Positions 28,834-37,636 of a DNA stretch of 64,000 bases are shown in pieces. This DNA comes from Microbacterium sp. KUDC0406 (GTDB lineage Bacteria; Actinomycetota; Actinomycetes; Actinomycetales; Microbacteriaceae): positions 930,001 through 994,000 of the forward strand of contig NZ_CP091138.1 in the NCBI RefSeq assembly GCF_021582875.1. Direction: 5' to 3'. A model generated the notes under the pieces. That model had not been told where the DNA came from and ran no database searches. It saw only the letters and a list, made by a program, of their open reading frames with translations. Numbering within the stretch: the first letter of the stretch is position 1; each line of letters starts with the position of its first letter. The position numbers and the translations under genes are program-made.

Positions 28834-28862
28834 TCGGTTGGTTCCTGAGCTTGTCGAAGGAC
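28831..28862 (+). repeat. Dispersed repeat GGTTCCTGAGC-TTGTCGAAGG
   Basis: TGATCGGTTGGTTCCTGAGC followed by TTGTCGAAGGAC. It begins at the stop codon of the ABC ATPase gene. Related copies lie at 54532-54588, 62228-62250 and 63800-63820. Confidence 0.8.
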
Positions 28863-28865
28863 TGC

Positions 28866-28895
28866 TAGAATCGATCCTTGGTGCATTTCTGCACC
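28866..28895 (+). promoter_or_regulatory. Candidate promoter and short hairpin in L31 leader
   Basis: TAGAAT (28866-28871) resembles a -10. Just downstream GGTGCA-TTTC-TGCACC (28880-28895) forms a 6-bp stem. Ribosomal protein leaders upstream of L31 have been proposed in actinobacteria; this may be one, but only the hairpin is seen. No Zur-type palindrome was found. Confidence 0.4.
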
Positions 28896-28946
28896 GCAGA
28901 CTTCCCTCGCTCCTGGCAGAATCCAGGGCACCACGTAAGGAATCCC

Positions 28947-29204
28947 ATGAAGACTGACATCCACCCCGACTACCAGGCCGTCGTTTTCCGCGACCTCGGC
29001 TCGGGAGAGACCTTCCTCACCCGCTCCACCGTCACCAGCGACAAGACCATCGAGCTGGACGGTGTGGAGTACCCGGTGATCGACGTCGAGATCTCCTCGG
29101 CCTCGCACCCGTTCTACACGGGCAAGCAGCGCATCATGGACTCGGCCGGTCGCGTCGAGAAGTTCAACCAGCGCTTCAAGAACTTCGGCGGTTCCTCCAA
29201 GTAA
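28947..29204 (+). CDS. rpmE2: 50S ribosomal protein L31 type B
   Basis: 85 residues beginning [17 protein letters not shown], with HPFYTGKQ and a C-terminal [15 protein letters not shown], typical of type B L31. The zinc-binding Cys motif of type A L31 is absent, so this form works without zinc. ATG 28947 follows AAGGAAT. The frame is open from 28878 but that extension is not L31-like. Ends before a strong terminator; a single-gene unit. Confidence 0.96.
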   Translation: MKTDIHPDYQAVVFRDLGSGETFLTRSTVTSDKTIELDGVEYPVIDVEISSASHPFYTGKQRIMDSAGRVEKFNQRFKNFGGSSK

Positions 29205-29218
29205 GGATCACTCCACGC

Positions 29219-29248
29219 AGGCCCCTTCCTCGCACGAGGAGGGGGCCT
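29219..29248. terminator. Terminator after rpmE2
   Basis: Long inverted repeat (AGGCCCCTTCCTCG / CGAGGAGGGGGCCT) just downstream of the L31 stop, with only a short T-containing tail. Confidence 0.8.
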
Positions 29249-29305
29249 TCGCCGTCCTCTCGGGTTCAGGACTCGCCCCAAACCCGGATTCGTCGATGGG
29301 GTGCG

Positions 29306-29602
29306 TCAGACGTCGATGCGAATGCGATCGCCGTCGATGCCCCAGGGCGGATCGCCGGGCGCGGGTGCGGGAGCGGTCCGGGCGGTCTGGCGATCACGTT
29401 CGATCCCCGCCTCGTGAGCGGTCGGGAAGAAGGCCGCGTCGAGTCCGCCGAAGGCGCCGCCCGCCAGTCCTCCGGTCGATCCGTAACGCTGTTCGACCGG
29501 TCGTCGCGAGTAGAGCGCTCGAAGACCGATGATGCCGAGGACGATCGGCATCACCGCCATCGCGACGATGAACAGCACGACGACCCATCCTCTGACGTCC
29601 AT
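29306..29602 (-). CDS. Small membrane-anchored protein of unknown function
   Basis: 98 residues: one hydrophobic segment at the N terminus (about 4-28, GWVVVLFIVAMAVMPIVLGIIGLRALY), then a Gly-rich, Ala/Pro-rich tail with RYGSTGGLAGGAFGGLDAAF and a conserved-looking WGIDGDRIRIDV end. No enzyme motif. ATG start, 54 bp after the exonuclease gene on the same strand, so cotranscription is likely. Function unknown. Confidence 0.72.
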   Translation of the reverse strand: MDVRGWVVVLFIVAMAVMPIVLGIIGLRALYSRRPVEQRYGSTGGLAGGAFGGLDAAFFPTAHEAGIERDRQTARTAPAPAPGDPPWGIDGDRIRIDV

Positions 29603-29655
29603 GTCCTCAGCGTAGGCGGGGCGTCTGGTCGGGGCACCCGTTCCGGCGGACGGGC

Positions 29656-30386
29656 TCAGGCGGTCTGCTCCGTCTCGGCCGCGTACCGCACCGGCCAGGT
29701 GCCGTCGAGAGTCTCCTCGGGGTCGAGCCGGCCGATCCTCACGAAGTACTCGGTGAGGCTGGCGGCCTGGGCGCGGGCCCAGCCGACCTGACGGGTGTGC
29801 AGTTCTCCCGCTGTGTCGGGAAGAGCGAACTCCCTGGCCAGCGCCTGGGCGACTCTGCCCGCCGCGATCGCGTCTGCGGAGGCCTCGTGGGCGCCGTCGA
29901 GCGGCACCGCATAGTGCGCGGCGACGACCTCGAGCGTGCGCTTGCCCGGCCGGTACCGGTCGTACGCCTTGTCGATGACGAGCGGATCGATCACGGGCCC
30001 GGGATGATCGAGCGGTTCGATGCCGTGCCGGCCGCACTCGTGCGCGAGCAGCGAGAAGTCGTAGGAGGCGTTGTATGCCACGACCGGCACGCCCTGGGCG
30101 AACAGCGAGCGCAGCGCACGCGTGATCTGCTCGACGACCTCTGCCGGGGGCCGGCCGTGTGCGCGGGCGTGATCGGTGCCGATGCCGTGCACGGCGGTCG
30201 CCCCCTCGGGGATCGGGATGCCGGGATCGGCCAGCCAGGAGCGCGCGGCGATCTCGCGACCGCGGGCGTCGAGGACGCCGACATGGGCGGTGACGATCCG
30301 GTCGGCCTCGACGTCGACACCGGTGGTCTCGAGATCGAACACGCCGACGCGGGTCAGCCACCGGGGAGAAGCTGTTCGGGTGCCAT
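29656..30386 (-). CDS. 3'-5' exonuclease (DnaQ/DEDD family), start frameshifted
   Basis: DEDDh exonuclease of about 243 residues, resembling the epsilon subunit of DNA polymerase III. Exo I FDLETTGVDVEADRI (Asp, Glu), Exo II VVAYNASYDFSLL (Asp), Exo III with HEASADAIAAGRV (His, Asp). The natural start appears to be ATG 30386 (MAPEQLLP), out of frame with the body; one extra C in the C4 run opposite 30363-30366 restores MAPEQLLPRWLTRVGVFDL. The family includes stand-alone trimming nucleases; precise role unknown. Confidence 0.85.
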
Positions 30387-30466
30387 GGCTCCACGGTAGG
30401 GAAGGGCGCCGACATTCCCGGGAGGGCATGCGGGGAACGCGGATGTCGCGACCCTAGACTCGAGGC

Positions 30467-31363
30467 ATGCCCGCATCTCCGTACGCCGCGCGCCTGAGCA
30501 CCATCCCGGTCGAGCGCCGCGAGGTCGAAGCGGCGGGTGGCGCCACGTCGTACTGGGTGTACGGGCCGGAGCAGGCCGCGACGACGATCATCGCGGTGCA
30601 CGGTTTTCGTGGTGAGCACCACGGCCTGGAGCCCGTCGTCGCCTTCCTGCCGGACGTACGTGTGATCTCGCCCGACCTGCCGGGCTTCGGCGAGACGCCG
30701 CCGCTTCCGGGGAAGGAGCACGATCTCGGCTCCTATGCCGGCTGGCTGACCGAGTTCGCCCGCGCCGTCGCTCCCGGTGCCGTGATCCTGGGCCACTCCT
30801 TCGGGTCGATCGTGGCGTCCGCAGCGGTCGCCGGCGGTCTCGAGACGCCGCGCCTGATCCTGATCAATCCGATCGGCGCGCCGGCCCTGGCCGGCCCCAA
30901 GGGCGTGATGACGCGTCTGGCGGTCATGTACTACGCGCTCGGTGCCAGGCTGCCGGAACGGATCGGGACCGCGCTGCTGAGGAACGGGCTGATCGTGCGG
31001 GTGATGAGCGTGACGATGGCCAAGACATCCGACCCCGTGCTGCGCCGGTTCATCCATGATCAGCACGACACGTACTTCTCGCGCTTCGCCGACCGGGACG
31101 TGCTGCACGACGCGTTCGTGACGAGCGTCTCCCACGACGTGCGCGCGTTCGCGCCGGTGATCGAGGTGCCCACTCTGCTGGTCGCCGCGCAGCGTGACGA
31201 CATCACGCCGATCGAGGACGAGCGCCGCCTGGCCGCGATGTTCCCCGATGCTGAGCTGGTCGAGATCGCCGATGTCGGCCATCTGATCCATTACGAGACG
31301 CCGGCTGAGGCGGCCGGCGCGATCCGGCGGTTCCTGCGACTCCCGGTGTCGCACCGCGTCTGA
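30467..31363 (+). CDS. Alpha/beta hydrolase
   Basis: 298 residues. IIAVHGFRGEHHGLEPV near the start (oxyanion His-Gly), nucleophile Ser in VILGHSFGSIVAS, and the C-terminal acid/His region QRDDITPIEDE and IADVGHLIHYETP. The architecture and the lid region (MTRLAVMYYALGARLPERI) fit actinobacterial lipase/haloperoxidase-like hydrolases. No signal peptide. Isolated gene facing the Lrp regulator convergently; substrate unknown. Confidence 0.88.
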   Translation: MPASPYAARLSTIPVERREVEAAGGATSYWVYGPEQAATTIIAVHGFRGEHHGLEPVVAFLPDVRVISPDLPGFGETPPLPGKEHDLGSYAGWLTEFARAVAPGAVILGHSFGSIVASAAVAGGLETPRLILINPIGAPALAGPKGVMTRLAVMYYALGARLPERIGTALLRNGLIVRVMSVTMAKTSDPVLRRFIHDQHDTYFSRFADRDVLHDAFVTSVSHDVRAFAPVIEVPTLLVAAQRDDITPIEDERRLAAMFPDAELVEIADVGHLIHYETPAEAAGAIRRFLRLPVSHRV

Positions 31364-31378
31364 TCGGATGCCGCCGGC

Positions 31379-31852
31379 TCAGGCCTCGCGGCGCGCGAGG
31401 CCGATGAGACCTGCCGCGCGGAACGGGATCACCTCACCCATCGCCAGCGACGTCTCGGTGCGCTCCACTCCCTCGATCGACAGGATGCGGGCATCCGTGT
31501 CGAACAGGTGGCGCGCGTCGCGGCACGCCACACGGGCCAGCAGATCGATCGACCCGCTCAGCCCGTGCGCCTGCACGACCTCGGGGATGCGGGCGAGCTC
31601 CGCGGTGATCCGGGGGAGCTCGGTCTGTCTGACGCCGATGCTGATGAACGCCTGCAGCGGGAAGCCGAGAACCTCGGTGGAGAAGGACCGTTCGTAGGAC
31701 TGGAAGACTCCGGACTCGTCGAGCCTGGCCATCCGCGCCTGGATCGTGTTGCGGGACAGGCCGAGCCTCTCGGCGAGCGCCACGATGGTGACACGGGGGT
31801 CTTCCGCGAGAGCGGAGAGCAGATCGAGGTCGATTCGGTCGAGTCCGGGCAT
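31379..31852 (-). CDS. Lrp/AsnC-family regulator
   Basis: 157 residues from ATG 31852. N-terminal winged helix (RIDLDLLSALAEDPRVTIVALAERLGLSRNTIQARMARLDESGVF) and C-terminal RAM domain (AFISIGVRQTELPRITAEL). It is divergent from the E1a gene, 168 bp apart. In pseudomonads the Lrp-type BkdR activates the branched-chain keto acid dehydrogenase operon, so this is likely the local regulator, responding to branched-chain amino acids; that is inference. A longer frame upstream is rejected because it lacks family character. Confidence 0.9.
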   Translation of the reverse strand: MPGLDRIDLDLLSALAEDPRVTIVALAERLGLSRNTIQARMARLDESGVFQSYERSFSTEVLGFPLQAFISIGVRQTELPRITAELARIPEVVQAHGLSGSIDLLARVACRDARHLFDTDARILSIEGVERTETSLAMGEVIPFRAAGLIGLARREA

Positions 31853-32020
31853 AGTGTCACACGATATCAGGGGTCCGCCCGTGCTCACTGTGCAACATGC
31901 TCAGGGGGCTCCAGAATGCTTGAGCGACGTGTGAAACCGACGTACCCTTCAGGAAGAGGCCGACACCGCCGTCGCGCCCCGTGAAAGCCCCACAAGGGCC
32001 CCCACGTCAGGAGGACACCG

Positions 32021-33128
32021 ATGTCATCGCACACCACGCCACTCGTCGAATCCGATCTCGATCTCGTCGAGCGCATCCTCGCTCCGGACGGCACTCGCGT
32101 GCCGAATCCGCAGCTCGACCGCTACGTCGCCGATGTGGATGCCGCACAGCTGCGGGCGCTGTATCGGGACATGATCGTCCTCCGCCGCATCGACTCCGAG
32201 GGCGTCGCGCTGCAGCGGCAGGGCCAGCTGGGACTGTGGGCGCCCTGCCAGGGGCAGGAGGCCGCGCAGATAGGCACCGCCCGGGCGCTCGCGCCGCAGG
32301 ACTTCGTGTTCCCCAGCTACCGTGAGCACGGCGTGCTGCTGGCACGTGGCGCGAAGCCCGGCGACTATGTGCGCATGTGGCGCGGCGAGGAGGGCGCGGC
32401 GTTCGATCCCGCCGACCTGAACGTCGCCCCGCTGCAGATCATCATCGGCGCGCAGACCCTGCACGCCGTCGGCTACGCGCTCGGCATCCAGCATGACGAG
32501 ACCTCCGAGGTGGCGATCACGTACTTCGGCGACGGCGCCACGAGTCAGGGCGACGTGAACGAGGCGATGGTCTTCGCCTCGTCGTACCGTGTGCCTGTCG
32601 TGTTCGTCTGTCAGAACAACCACTGGGCGATCTCCGAACCGGTCGGGCTGCAGTCGCAGTTCCCGCTCGCCGGGCGGGCGCCCGGCTTCGGCATCCCGAG
32701 CATGCGCGTGGACGGCAACGACGTGCTGGCCTGCATGGCGGCGATGCGGTGGGCGCTCGAGCACGCCCGCTCGGGCAAGGGGCCGGCCTACATCGAGACC
32801 GTCACGTACCGGATGGGGCCGCACACCACAGCCGACGATCCCAAGCGCTATCGCGACGACGCCGAGCTCGAGAGCTGGCGCCGCCGAGACCCGATCTCCC
32901 GCGTCGAAGCCCACCTGCGGGCCGCAGGCGCCCTGGACGACGAGCAGGTCGCCGCCGGCACAGGCCGACGCCGACGCGCTCGCGCGTGAGATGCGCGCCG
33001 CCTGCCTCGGCATGGTCACCCGGCCGGCGCTGGCCGTGTTCGACGGCGTGTACGCCGAGCCGCACACCGGCCTGCAGCGCGAGCGCGACGAGTACGCCGC
33101 GTACCTCGCGACCTTCGAAGGGGTCTGA
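32021..33128 (+). CDS. 2-oxo acid dehydrogenase E1 alpha subunit, frameshifted
   Basis: Thiamine-diphosphate subunit of a branched-chain or pyruvate dehydrogenase complex. About 368 residues: DMIVLRRIDSEGVALQRQGQLGLWAPCQGQEAAQIG, TPP motif ITYFGDGATSQGD..NEAM..CQNNHWAIS, and TYRMGPHTTADDP around the phosphorylation-loop region. After residue about 310 one base is missing at 32951-32960 (GCCGCCGGCA); repaired end is VAA-AQADADALAREMR ... ATFEGV. The start ATG 32021 follows AGGAGG. Heads a three-gene operon. Confidence 0.92.
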
Positions 33129-33129
33129 G

Positions 33130-34152
33130 ATGACTGAGATGGCTCTGGGCAAGGCCCTGGGCGCCGGTCTGCGCCAGGCGATGAAGAACGACGAGAAGGT
33201 CGTGCTGCTCGGCGAGGACATCGGCACTCTCGGAGGGGTGTTCCGCATCACCGACGGGCTCAAGGACGAGTTCGGTGCGAAGCGCGTGATCGACACGCCG
33301 CTCGCCGAGTCCGGCATCATCGGCACCGCGGTCGGCCTCGCCTTCCGCGGTTACCGGCCCGTGGTCGAGATCCAGTTCGACGGCTTCGTGTACCCGGGCT
33401 TCGATCAGATCGTGTCGCAGGTCGCCAAGCTGCACTACCGCACCCAGGGTCGCGTGAAGATGCCGATCACGATCCGCATTCCGTGGGCCGGCGGCATCGG
33501 CGCGGCCGAGCACCATTCCGAATCGCCCGAGGCGTACTTCGTGCACACCGCGGGTCTGCGCGTGGTCGCGGTCTCGAACCCGCAGGACGCCTACCGCTGC
33601 CTGCAGCAGGCGATCGCGAGCGACGACCCCGTGGTCTTCTTCGAGCCCAAGCGGCTCTACCACCACAAGGGCGAGGTCGATCTGGAGGCGCCGCTCGCCG
33701 ACGCCCCGCCGATGGGACTGGCGAAGGTCGTGCGGCCGGGCACGGATGCCACGGTCATCACCTACGGAGCGATGGTGCAGACAGCCCTCGACGCCGCCGA
33801 GGCGGCCGCCGACGAGGGCCTTTCGCTCGAGGTCATCGACCTGCGCTCGCTCTCGCCGATCGACTACGACACGGTGGATGCCGCGGTGCGGCGCACCGGA
33901 CGCGTCATCGTCGCTCACGAGGCCTCGCGCGAAGCCGGCCTGGCCGCTGAGGTGATCGCGAGCATCACCGAGCACTGCTTCGAGTACCTGGAGTCCGCTC
34001 CGCTGCGGGTCACCGGCCACGACATCCCGTATCCGCCGGCCAAGCTGGAGAAGCATCACCTGCCCGACCTCGACCGCATCCTGGACGCGGTCGACCGGGT
34101 GCTGGATCGCCCGAACAGCCTCACGGGCGCGACGATGGAGGAGCAGGCATGA
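33130..34152 (+). CDS. 2-oxo acid dehydrogenase E1 beta subunit
   Basis: 340-residue transketolase-like subunit pairing with the E1a. KVVLLGEDIGTLGGVFRITDGL, RVIDTPLAESGIIGTAVG, AAEHHSESPEAYFVHTAGL and the C-terminal EVIDLRSLSPIDYDTV are typical. A one-base gap separates it from the E1a stop and its own stop overlaps the E2 ATG. HHSESPEAY and general pattern lean toward branched-chain keto acid dehydrogenase rather than pyruvate dehydrogenase (actinobacteria commonly use the single-chain AceE for pyruvate). Confidence 0.95.
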   Translation: MTEMALGKALGAGLRQAMKNDEKVVLLGEDIGTLGGVFRITDGLKDEFGAKRVIDTPLAESGIIGTAVGLAFRGYRPVVEIQFDGFVYPGFDQIVSQVAKLHYRTQGRVKMPITIRIPWAGGIGAAEHHSESPEAYFVHTAGLRVVAVSNPQDAYRCLQQAIASDDPVVFFEPKRLYHHKGEVDLEAPLADAPPMGLAKVVRPGTDATVITYGAMVQTALDAAEAAADEGLSLEVIDLRSLSPIDYDTVDAAVRRTGRVIVAHEASREAGLAAEVIASITEHCFEYLESAPLRVTGHDIPYPPAKLEKHHLPDLDRILDAVDRVLDRPNSLTGATMEEQA

Positions 34153-35492
34153 TCGCGGAGTTCCGTCTTCCCGACCTCGGCGAGGGGCTCACCGAGGCCG
34201 AGGTCGTGCAGTGGCTGGTGCAGCCCGGTGACAGCGTGACGCTCAACCAGACGCTGGCCGAGGTGGAGACGGCGAAGGCCGTCGTCGAACTGCCGTCGCC
34301 CTACGAGGGCACCGTCTCGTCGCTGCACGCCGAGGCCGGTGAGACGATCGCCGTAGGGGCGCCGCTGATCGCCTTCGACGTCGACGGGGCGGAGGATGCC
34401 GCTCCTGAGGCTCCGGTCGAGGAGAAGGCACAGCCCAACCTGGTCGGATACGGGGCCGCGCCGGCGGCATCCGGGCGTCCGGCGCGCCGCACGCGACGCT
34501 CCGGCGGTGCGACCGCCCCGGTCGCCGACGCGGCCGTGATCGAGGCTGCGCCGCACGACGTGCTGCCCGAGGCGCCGGCGGAGCCGGTGGTCGGAGAGCG
34601 CCCGCGCTCGACGCCGCCGGTCCGCGCGCACGCCAAGCGTCTCGGGGTCGACCTGACGCTCATCGCCGCGGAGGTCGGCGACCGGCTGATCACGCGTGCC
34701 GACGTGGACGCCTACGCCGAGCGCGTCGGCGCCGCGCCGAGCGGGGCTCCCGCTGCGGCGGCCGCGGCCGCACCCTCGGCCGTTCCGGCCGGCGCTCGCG
34801 AGACCCGTATCCCGATCCGGGGTGTGCGCAAGCACACCGCGGCGGCGATGGTGCAGAGTGCGTTCACCGCTCCGCATGTGACGTGCTTCCACACCGTCGA
34901 CGTCACCGCGACGATGGAGCTGATCGCCGAGCTGAAGGCCGATCGCGCTCTGTCGGAGCACAGGATCGGTCCGCTGGTCCTGATCGCGAAGGCCGTGTGT
35001 CTGGCTCTGCAGCGCAATCCCTCGCTCAACGCGCACTGGGACGAGGCGGCCGGCGAGATCGTGCAGTACCACTACGTCGATCTCGGCATCGCGGCGGCCA
35101 CCGAGCGTGGCCTGATCGTGCCGAACATCCGCGATGCGGACCGGCTCGGCCTCACCGGCATCGCGGACGCGCTGCAAGCGCTGACCGCGACGGCACGATC
35201 GGGCAGGACCAGTCCGGCCGAGCTCGCCGGAGGGACCTTCTCGATCACCAACATCGGCGTGTTCGGCATCGACGCGGGCACCCCGATCCTCCCTCCGGGG
35301 CAGTCCGGCATCCTCGCCGTCGGCGCGGTGCGACGCCAGCCCTGGGAGCACGAGGGCGAGATCGCGCTGCGTCAGGTGATGACGCTCAGCGTGTCGTTCG
35401 ATCACCGGCTGGTCGACGGTGCGGAGGGTGCGAAGTTCCTGAAGGACGTCGCCGACATCCTCGAGCAGCCGGGCCGCGCGATGCTCTACTGA
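34149..35492 (+). CDS. 2-oxo acid dehydrogenase E2 (dihydrolipoamide acyltransferase)
   Basis: 447 residues in the order lipoyl domain (Lys43 in EVETAKAVVELPSPY), Ala/Pro-rich linker, peripheral subunit-binding domain (about 156-190, VRAHAKRLGVDLTLIA), second linker, and catalytic domain ending DHRLVDGAEGAKFL with His419 and Asp423. A single lipoyl domain is present. No E3 (dihydrolipoamide dehydrogenase) gene follows, so the shared lpdA elsewhere must serve. ATG overlaps the E1b stop; the 3' end overlaps the convergent TetR gene by 7 bp. Confidence 0.95.
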   Translation: MIAEFRLPDLGEGLTEAEVVQWLVQPGDSVTLNQTLAEVETAKAVVELPSPYEGTVSSLHAEAGETIAVGAPLIAFDVDGAEDAAPEAPVEEKAQPNLVGYGAAPAASGRPARRTRRSGGATAPVADAAVIEAAPHDVLPEAPAEPVVGERPRSTPPVRAHAKRLGVDLTLIAAEVGDRLITRADVDAYAERVGAAPSGAPAAAAAAAPSAVPAGARETRIPIRGVRKHTAAAMVQSAFTAPHVTCFHTVDVTATMELIAELKADRALSEHRIGPLVLIAKAVCLALQRNPSLNAHWDEAAGEIVQYHYVDLGIAAATERGLIVPNIRDADRLGLTGIADALQALTATARSGRTSPAELAGGTFSITNIGVFGIDAGTPILPPGQSGILAVGAVRRQPWEHEGEIALRQVMTLSVSFDHRLVDGAEGAKFLKDVADILEQPGRAMLY

Positions 35493-36091
35493 CCGGTCGT
35501 GCTGTCGGCGAGGAGGGCGGAGATCGCCATCGCCGACAGCACCCCCGCGGTCTCGGCGTGCGCACGGGCGGACGAGCGGGTCGAATGCGGCGTCGAGTTG
35601 ATCAGACCGAAGCAGGCCTGCACTCGCAGCCGCTGGTCCTCTGCGGTGCCGGAGCGCAGCTCGGAGAGGGCGGCGATCCAGAGGTCGATGTAGGTGCGCT
35701 GCAGACGACGCACCTCGGCACGGTCGGCGTCGGAGAGGTGGGCCACGTCCCGGTCCTGCACCCGGATCACGTCGGCGTTGCCAAGCGCGAACTCGACGTG
35801 GAAGCGGATCAGGGCACGCATCCGATCCTGGGCGTCGGACGCGCGGTCCGAGACCTCCGTGCCTCCGCTGACCAGGTCGGCGCTCACCTGTGCGAGCACC
35901 GCGCCCAGCAGCGCCTGCTTGCCGGGGAAATGACGGTAGACGGCAGGTCCGGAGACCCCCACGGCGGAACCGATGTCCTCCAGGCTCACACCGGAGTAGC
36001 CGCGCTCGGCGAAAAGCCTCGCAGCGGCTTCCAGGAGCGCGTCGGTGCGCTCCGCCTTGGCGCGGTCACGCGCCGTGCTCATGCTCGTCAT
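35486..36091 (-). CDS. TetR-family regulator
   Basis: 201 residues (ATG 36091; 36082 also possible). Helix-turn-helix VSLEDIGSAVGVSGPAVYRHFPGKQALL (about 36-63), then a ligand domain with ERSGTAED-type charged segments and a final helix (TAGVLSAMAISALLADS). The RTDALLEAAARLFAERGYSGVSLEDIG start resembles KstR2/FadR-like regulators of acyl-CoA metabolism in actinobacteria. An 18-bp palindrome lies just upstream, so autoregulation is likely. Regulon unknown; it does not face the E2 operon promoter. Confidence 0.9.
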   Translation of the reverse strand: MTSMSTARDRAKAERTDALLEAAARLFAERGYSGVSLEDIGSAVGVSGPAVYRHFPGKQALLGAVLAQVSADLVSGGTEVSDRASDAQDRMRALIRFHVEFALGNADVIRVQDRDVAHLSDADRAEVRRLQRTYIDLWIAALSELRSGTAEDQRLRVQACFGLINSTPHSTRSSARAHAETAGVLSAMAISALLADSTTGQ

Positions 36092-36113
36092 CGCAGCAGA
36101 TCCTCGCAAGTCG

Positions 36114-36131
36114 GGTTAGTGAACACTAACC
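36114..36131. promoter_or_regulatory. Palindromic operator of the TetR gene at 35486
   Basis: GGTTAGTGAACACTAACC: eight paired bases on each side with only the central AA unpaired. It lies 22 bp upstream of the TetR start, between it and the histidine phosphatase gene. The TTAGTG..CACTAA type is typical of TetR regulators of lipid catabolism. Confidence 0.85.
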
Positions 36132-36174
36132 GAGATTGCGGGACCGCCGCGAGAATGTGACGGAGCCGTGATCG

Positions 36175-36759
36175 TCAGGCGGGCACGGCGTCCAGCAGAC
36201 GAAGGCCACCGCGCTCGGCGACGAAGCGGTGCACGGAGCCGTTGCGCAGCACGTCGCCGGCGCGCGGGAGTGTGCCGCCGGAGGCGTGCAGCAGGAGCGC
36301 GCGGATGACCCCGCCGTGGCTGACCACCACGATCGACTCGGCACGAGGGCTGCTGCGGCGGCGGGAATCGCGCACGATGGCCTCGAGCTCATCGAGTGCG
36401 CGGTCGCAGACCTCCTGGAGGGTCTCCGCATCGGGCACCTCGGCGTGCCAGTCGCCGAACTCGGTCATGTAGTCGGCGACCAGCATCCCCTCGCCGGCGC
36501 CGAACGAGCGCTCGCGGACGCCGCCGATCGTCAGCGGTGCGGCGAGCCCCAGCTCGCCGGCGATGATCTGCGCAGTCTCGTGGGCGCGCGTCAGCGGGCT
36601 GCTGTAGATCGCGTCGTAGTCCCCGCCCGCGAGTTCTGCGGCGGCGGCCCGTGCATCCGCGCGACCGGTGTCGTTCAGCGGGATGTCGGTGCTGCCCTGG
36701 ATGCGGCGCTCCAGGTTCCAGTCGGTCTGGCCGTGGCGGACGAGAGTGAGAAGGGTCAC
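36175..36759 (-). CDS. Histidine phosphatase family protein
   Basis: 194 residues of the phosphoglycerate-mutase-like superfamily. LVRHGQTDWNLERRIQGSTDIPLN at the N terminus holds the phospho-accepting His and Arg; the acid Glu is in GVRERSFGAGEG and the second His in VVVSHGGVIRALLL. Length and RIQGSTDIPL fit phosphatases such as the actinobacterial glucosyl-3-phosphoglycerate phosphatase or general PhoE-type enzymes. GTG start overlapping the stop of the sirtuin gene upstream, so the two are cotranscribed. Confidence 0.9.
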   Translation of the reverse strand: MTLLTLVRHGQTDWNLERRIQGSTDIPLNDTGRADARAAAAELAGGDYDAIYSSPLTRAHETAQIIAGELGLAAPLTIGGVRERSFGAGEGMLVADYMTEFGDWHAEVPDAETLQEVCDRALDELEAIVRDSRRRSSPRAESIVVVSHGGVIRALLLHASGGTLPRAGDVLRNGSVHRFVAERGGLRLLDAVPA

Positions 36760-37592
36760 CCTCCGACCCTAGCCGCGAGACCTGAGAGCACCTCGGTGGT
36801 CCCGCCGCGCACGACCGCGTCCGCCCACGCATCCGCTCTGGTGGGCTCATGGTTCACCAGCACGATCGGGATGCCGCGCCGGCGGGCGCGTTCGATCACG
36901 CGTACGCCGGAGTTCACCGTCAGCGAGGTGCCCGCGACGAGCAGTGCGTCCGAGGCGTGCAGCAGCGACTCCGAGATGCGGAACCGTTCGGCCGGCACGT
37001 ACTCGCCGAAGAAGACGACGTCCGGCTTCAGCATGCCGCCGCACACCGTGCACGGAGGGATGACGAAGCCCTCGGTGCTCTCGGGCGCGACGTCGCCGTC
37101 GGGATTCATCACGAGGCGCTCGGGCACGGTGATCCAGGGATTGAGCTGCTCGATGCGTTCGCCGACATCACGACGGTCGAAGACCTGGCGACAGTCCAGG
37201 CACTGCACCCTGCGCATCGTGCCGTGGATCTCGACCACGCGCGTGCTGCCGGCGCCGAGGTGCAGACCGTCGACGTTCTGCGTGACGACGCCCGTCACCG
37301 CGCCGTCGCGCTCCATCGCGGCGAGCGCACGATGCCCGTCGTTCGGCCGCACCGAGGTGAAGGTGCGCCAGCCGAGGTGCCCGCCCACCCAGTACCGGCG
37401 CCGTGCTGCCTCATCGCCGAGATAGGTCTGGATCGTCATCGGATTCGCGCGGGTGCGCGCTCCGGCGCCGCGATAGGCCGGGATGCCGGAATCGGTGGAG
37501 ATCCCGGCGCCGGTGAGCACGGCGGTGCGGTGCCCTCGGAGGACGGCTGCGGCGTCGTCGATCTGCTCATCGAGCTCCGCCGTCGTGTCCAC
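36756..37592 (-). CDS. Sir2-family NAD-dependent protein deacylase
   Basis: 278 residues. NAD motif LTGAGISTDSGIPAYRG (26-42), TQNVDGLH (104-111), catalytic His123 in EIHGTM, zinc Cys131, Cys134, Cys181 and Cys184, and GTSLTVNSG near the C terminus. All required residues are present. Both the GIPAYRG and the NP-x3-Q region (NPMTIQTYL) are as in the actinobacterial deacetylase group. GTG start; its stop overlaps the phosphatase GTG. Substrates unknown. Confidence 0.94.
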   Translation of the reverse strand: MDTTAELDEQIDDAAAVLRGHRTAVLTGAGISTDSGIPAYRGAGARTRANPMTIQTYLGDEAARRRYWVGGHLGWRTFTSVRPNDGHRALAAMERDGAVTGVVTQNVDGLHLGAGSTRVVEIHGTMRRVQCLDCRQVFDRRDVGERIEQLNPWITVPERLVMNPDGDVAPESTEGFVIPPCTVCGGMLKPDVVFFGEYVPAERFRISESLLHASDALLVAGTSLTVNSGVRVIERARRRGIPIVLVNHEPTRADAWADAVVRGGTTEVLSGLAARVGG

Positions 37593-37636
37593 CCCGAGAG
37601 TCTAGGGTTCACGCCCCGCGGCGGGAAGATGGTCGT

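Noticed and set aside
28863..28946. Zur-regulated switch of the zinc-free L31
   Set aside because: No AT-rich Zur-type palindrome is visible upstream.
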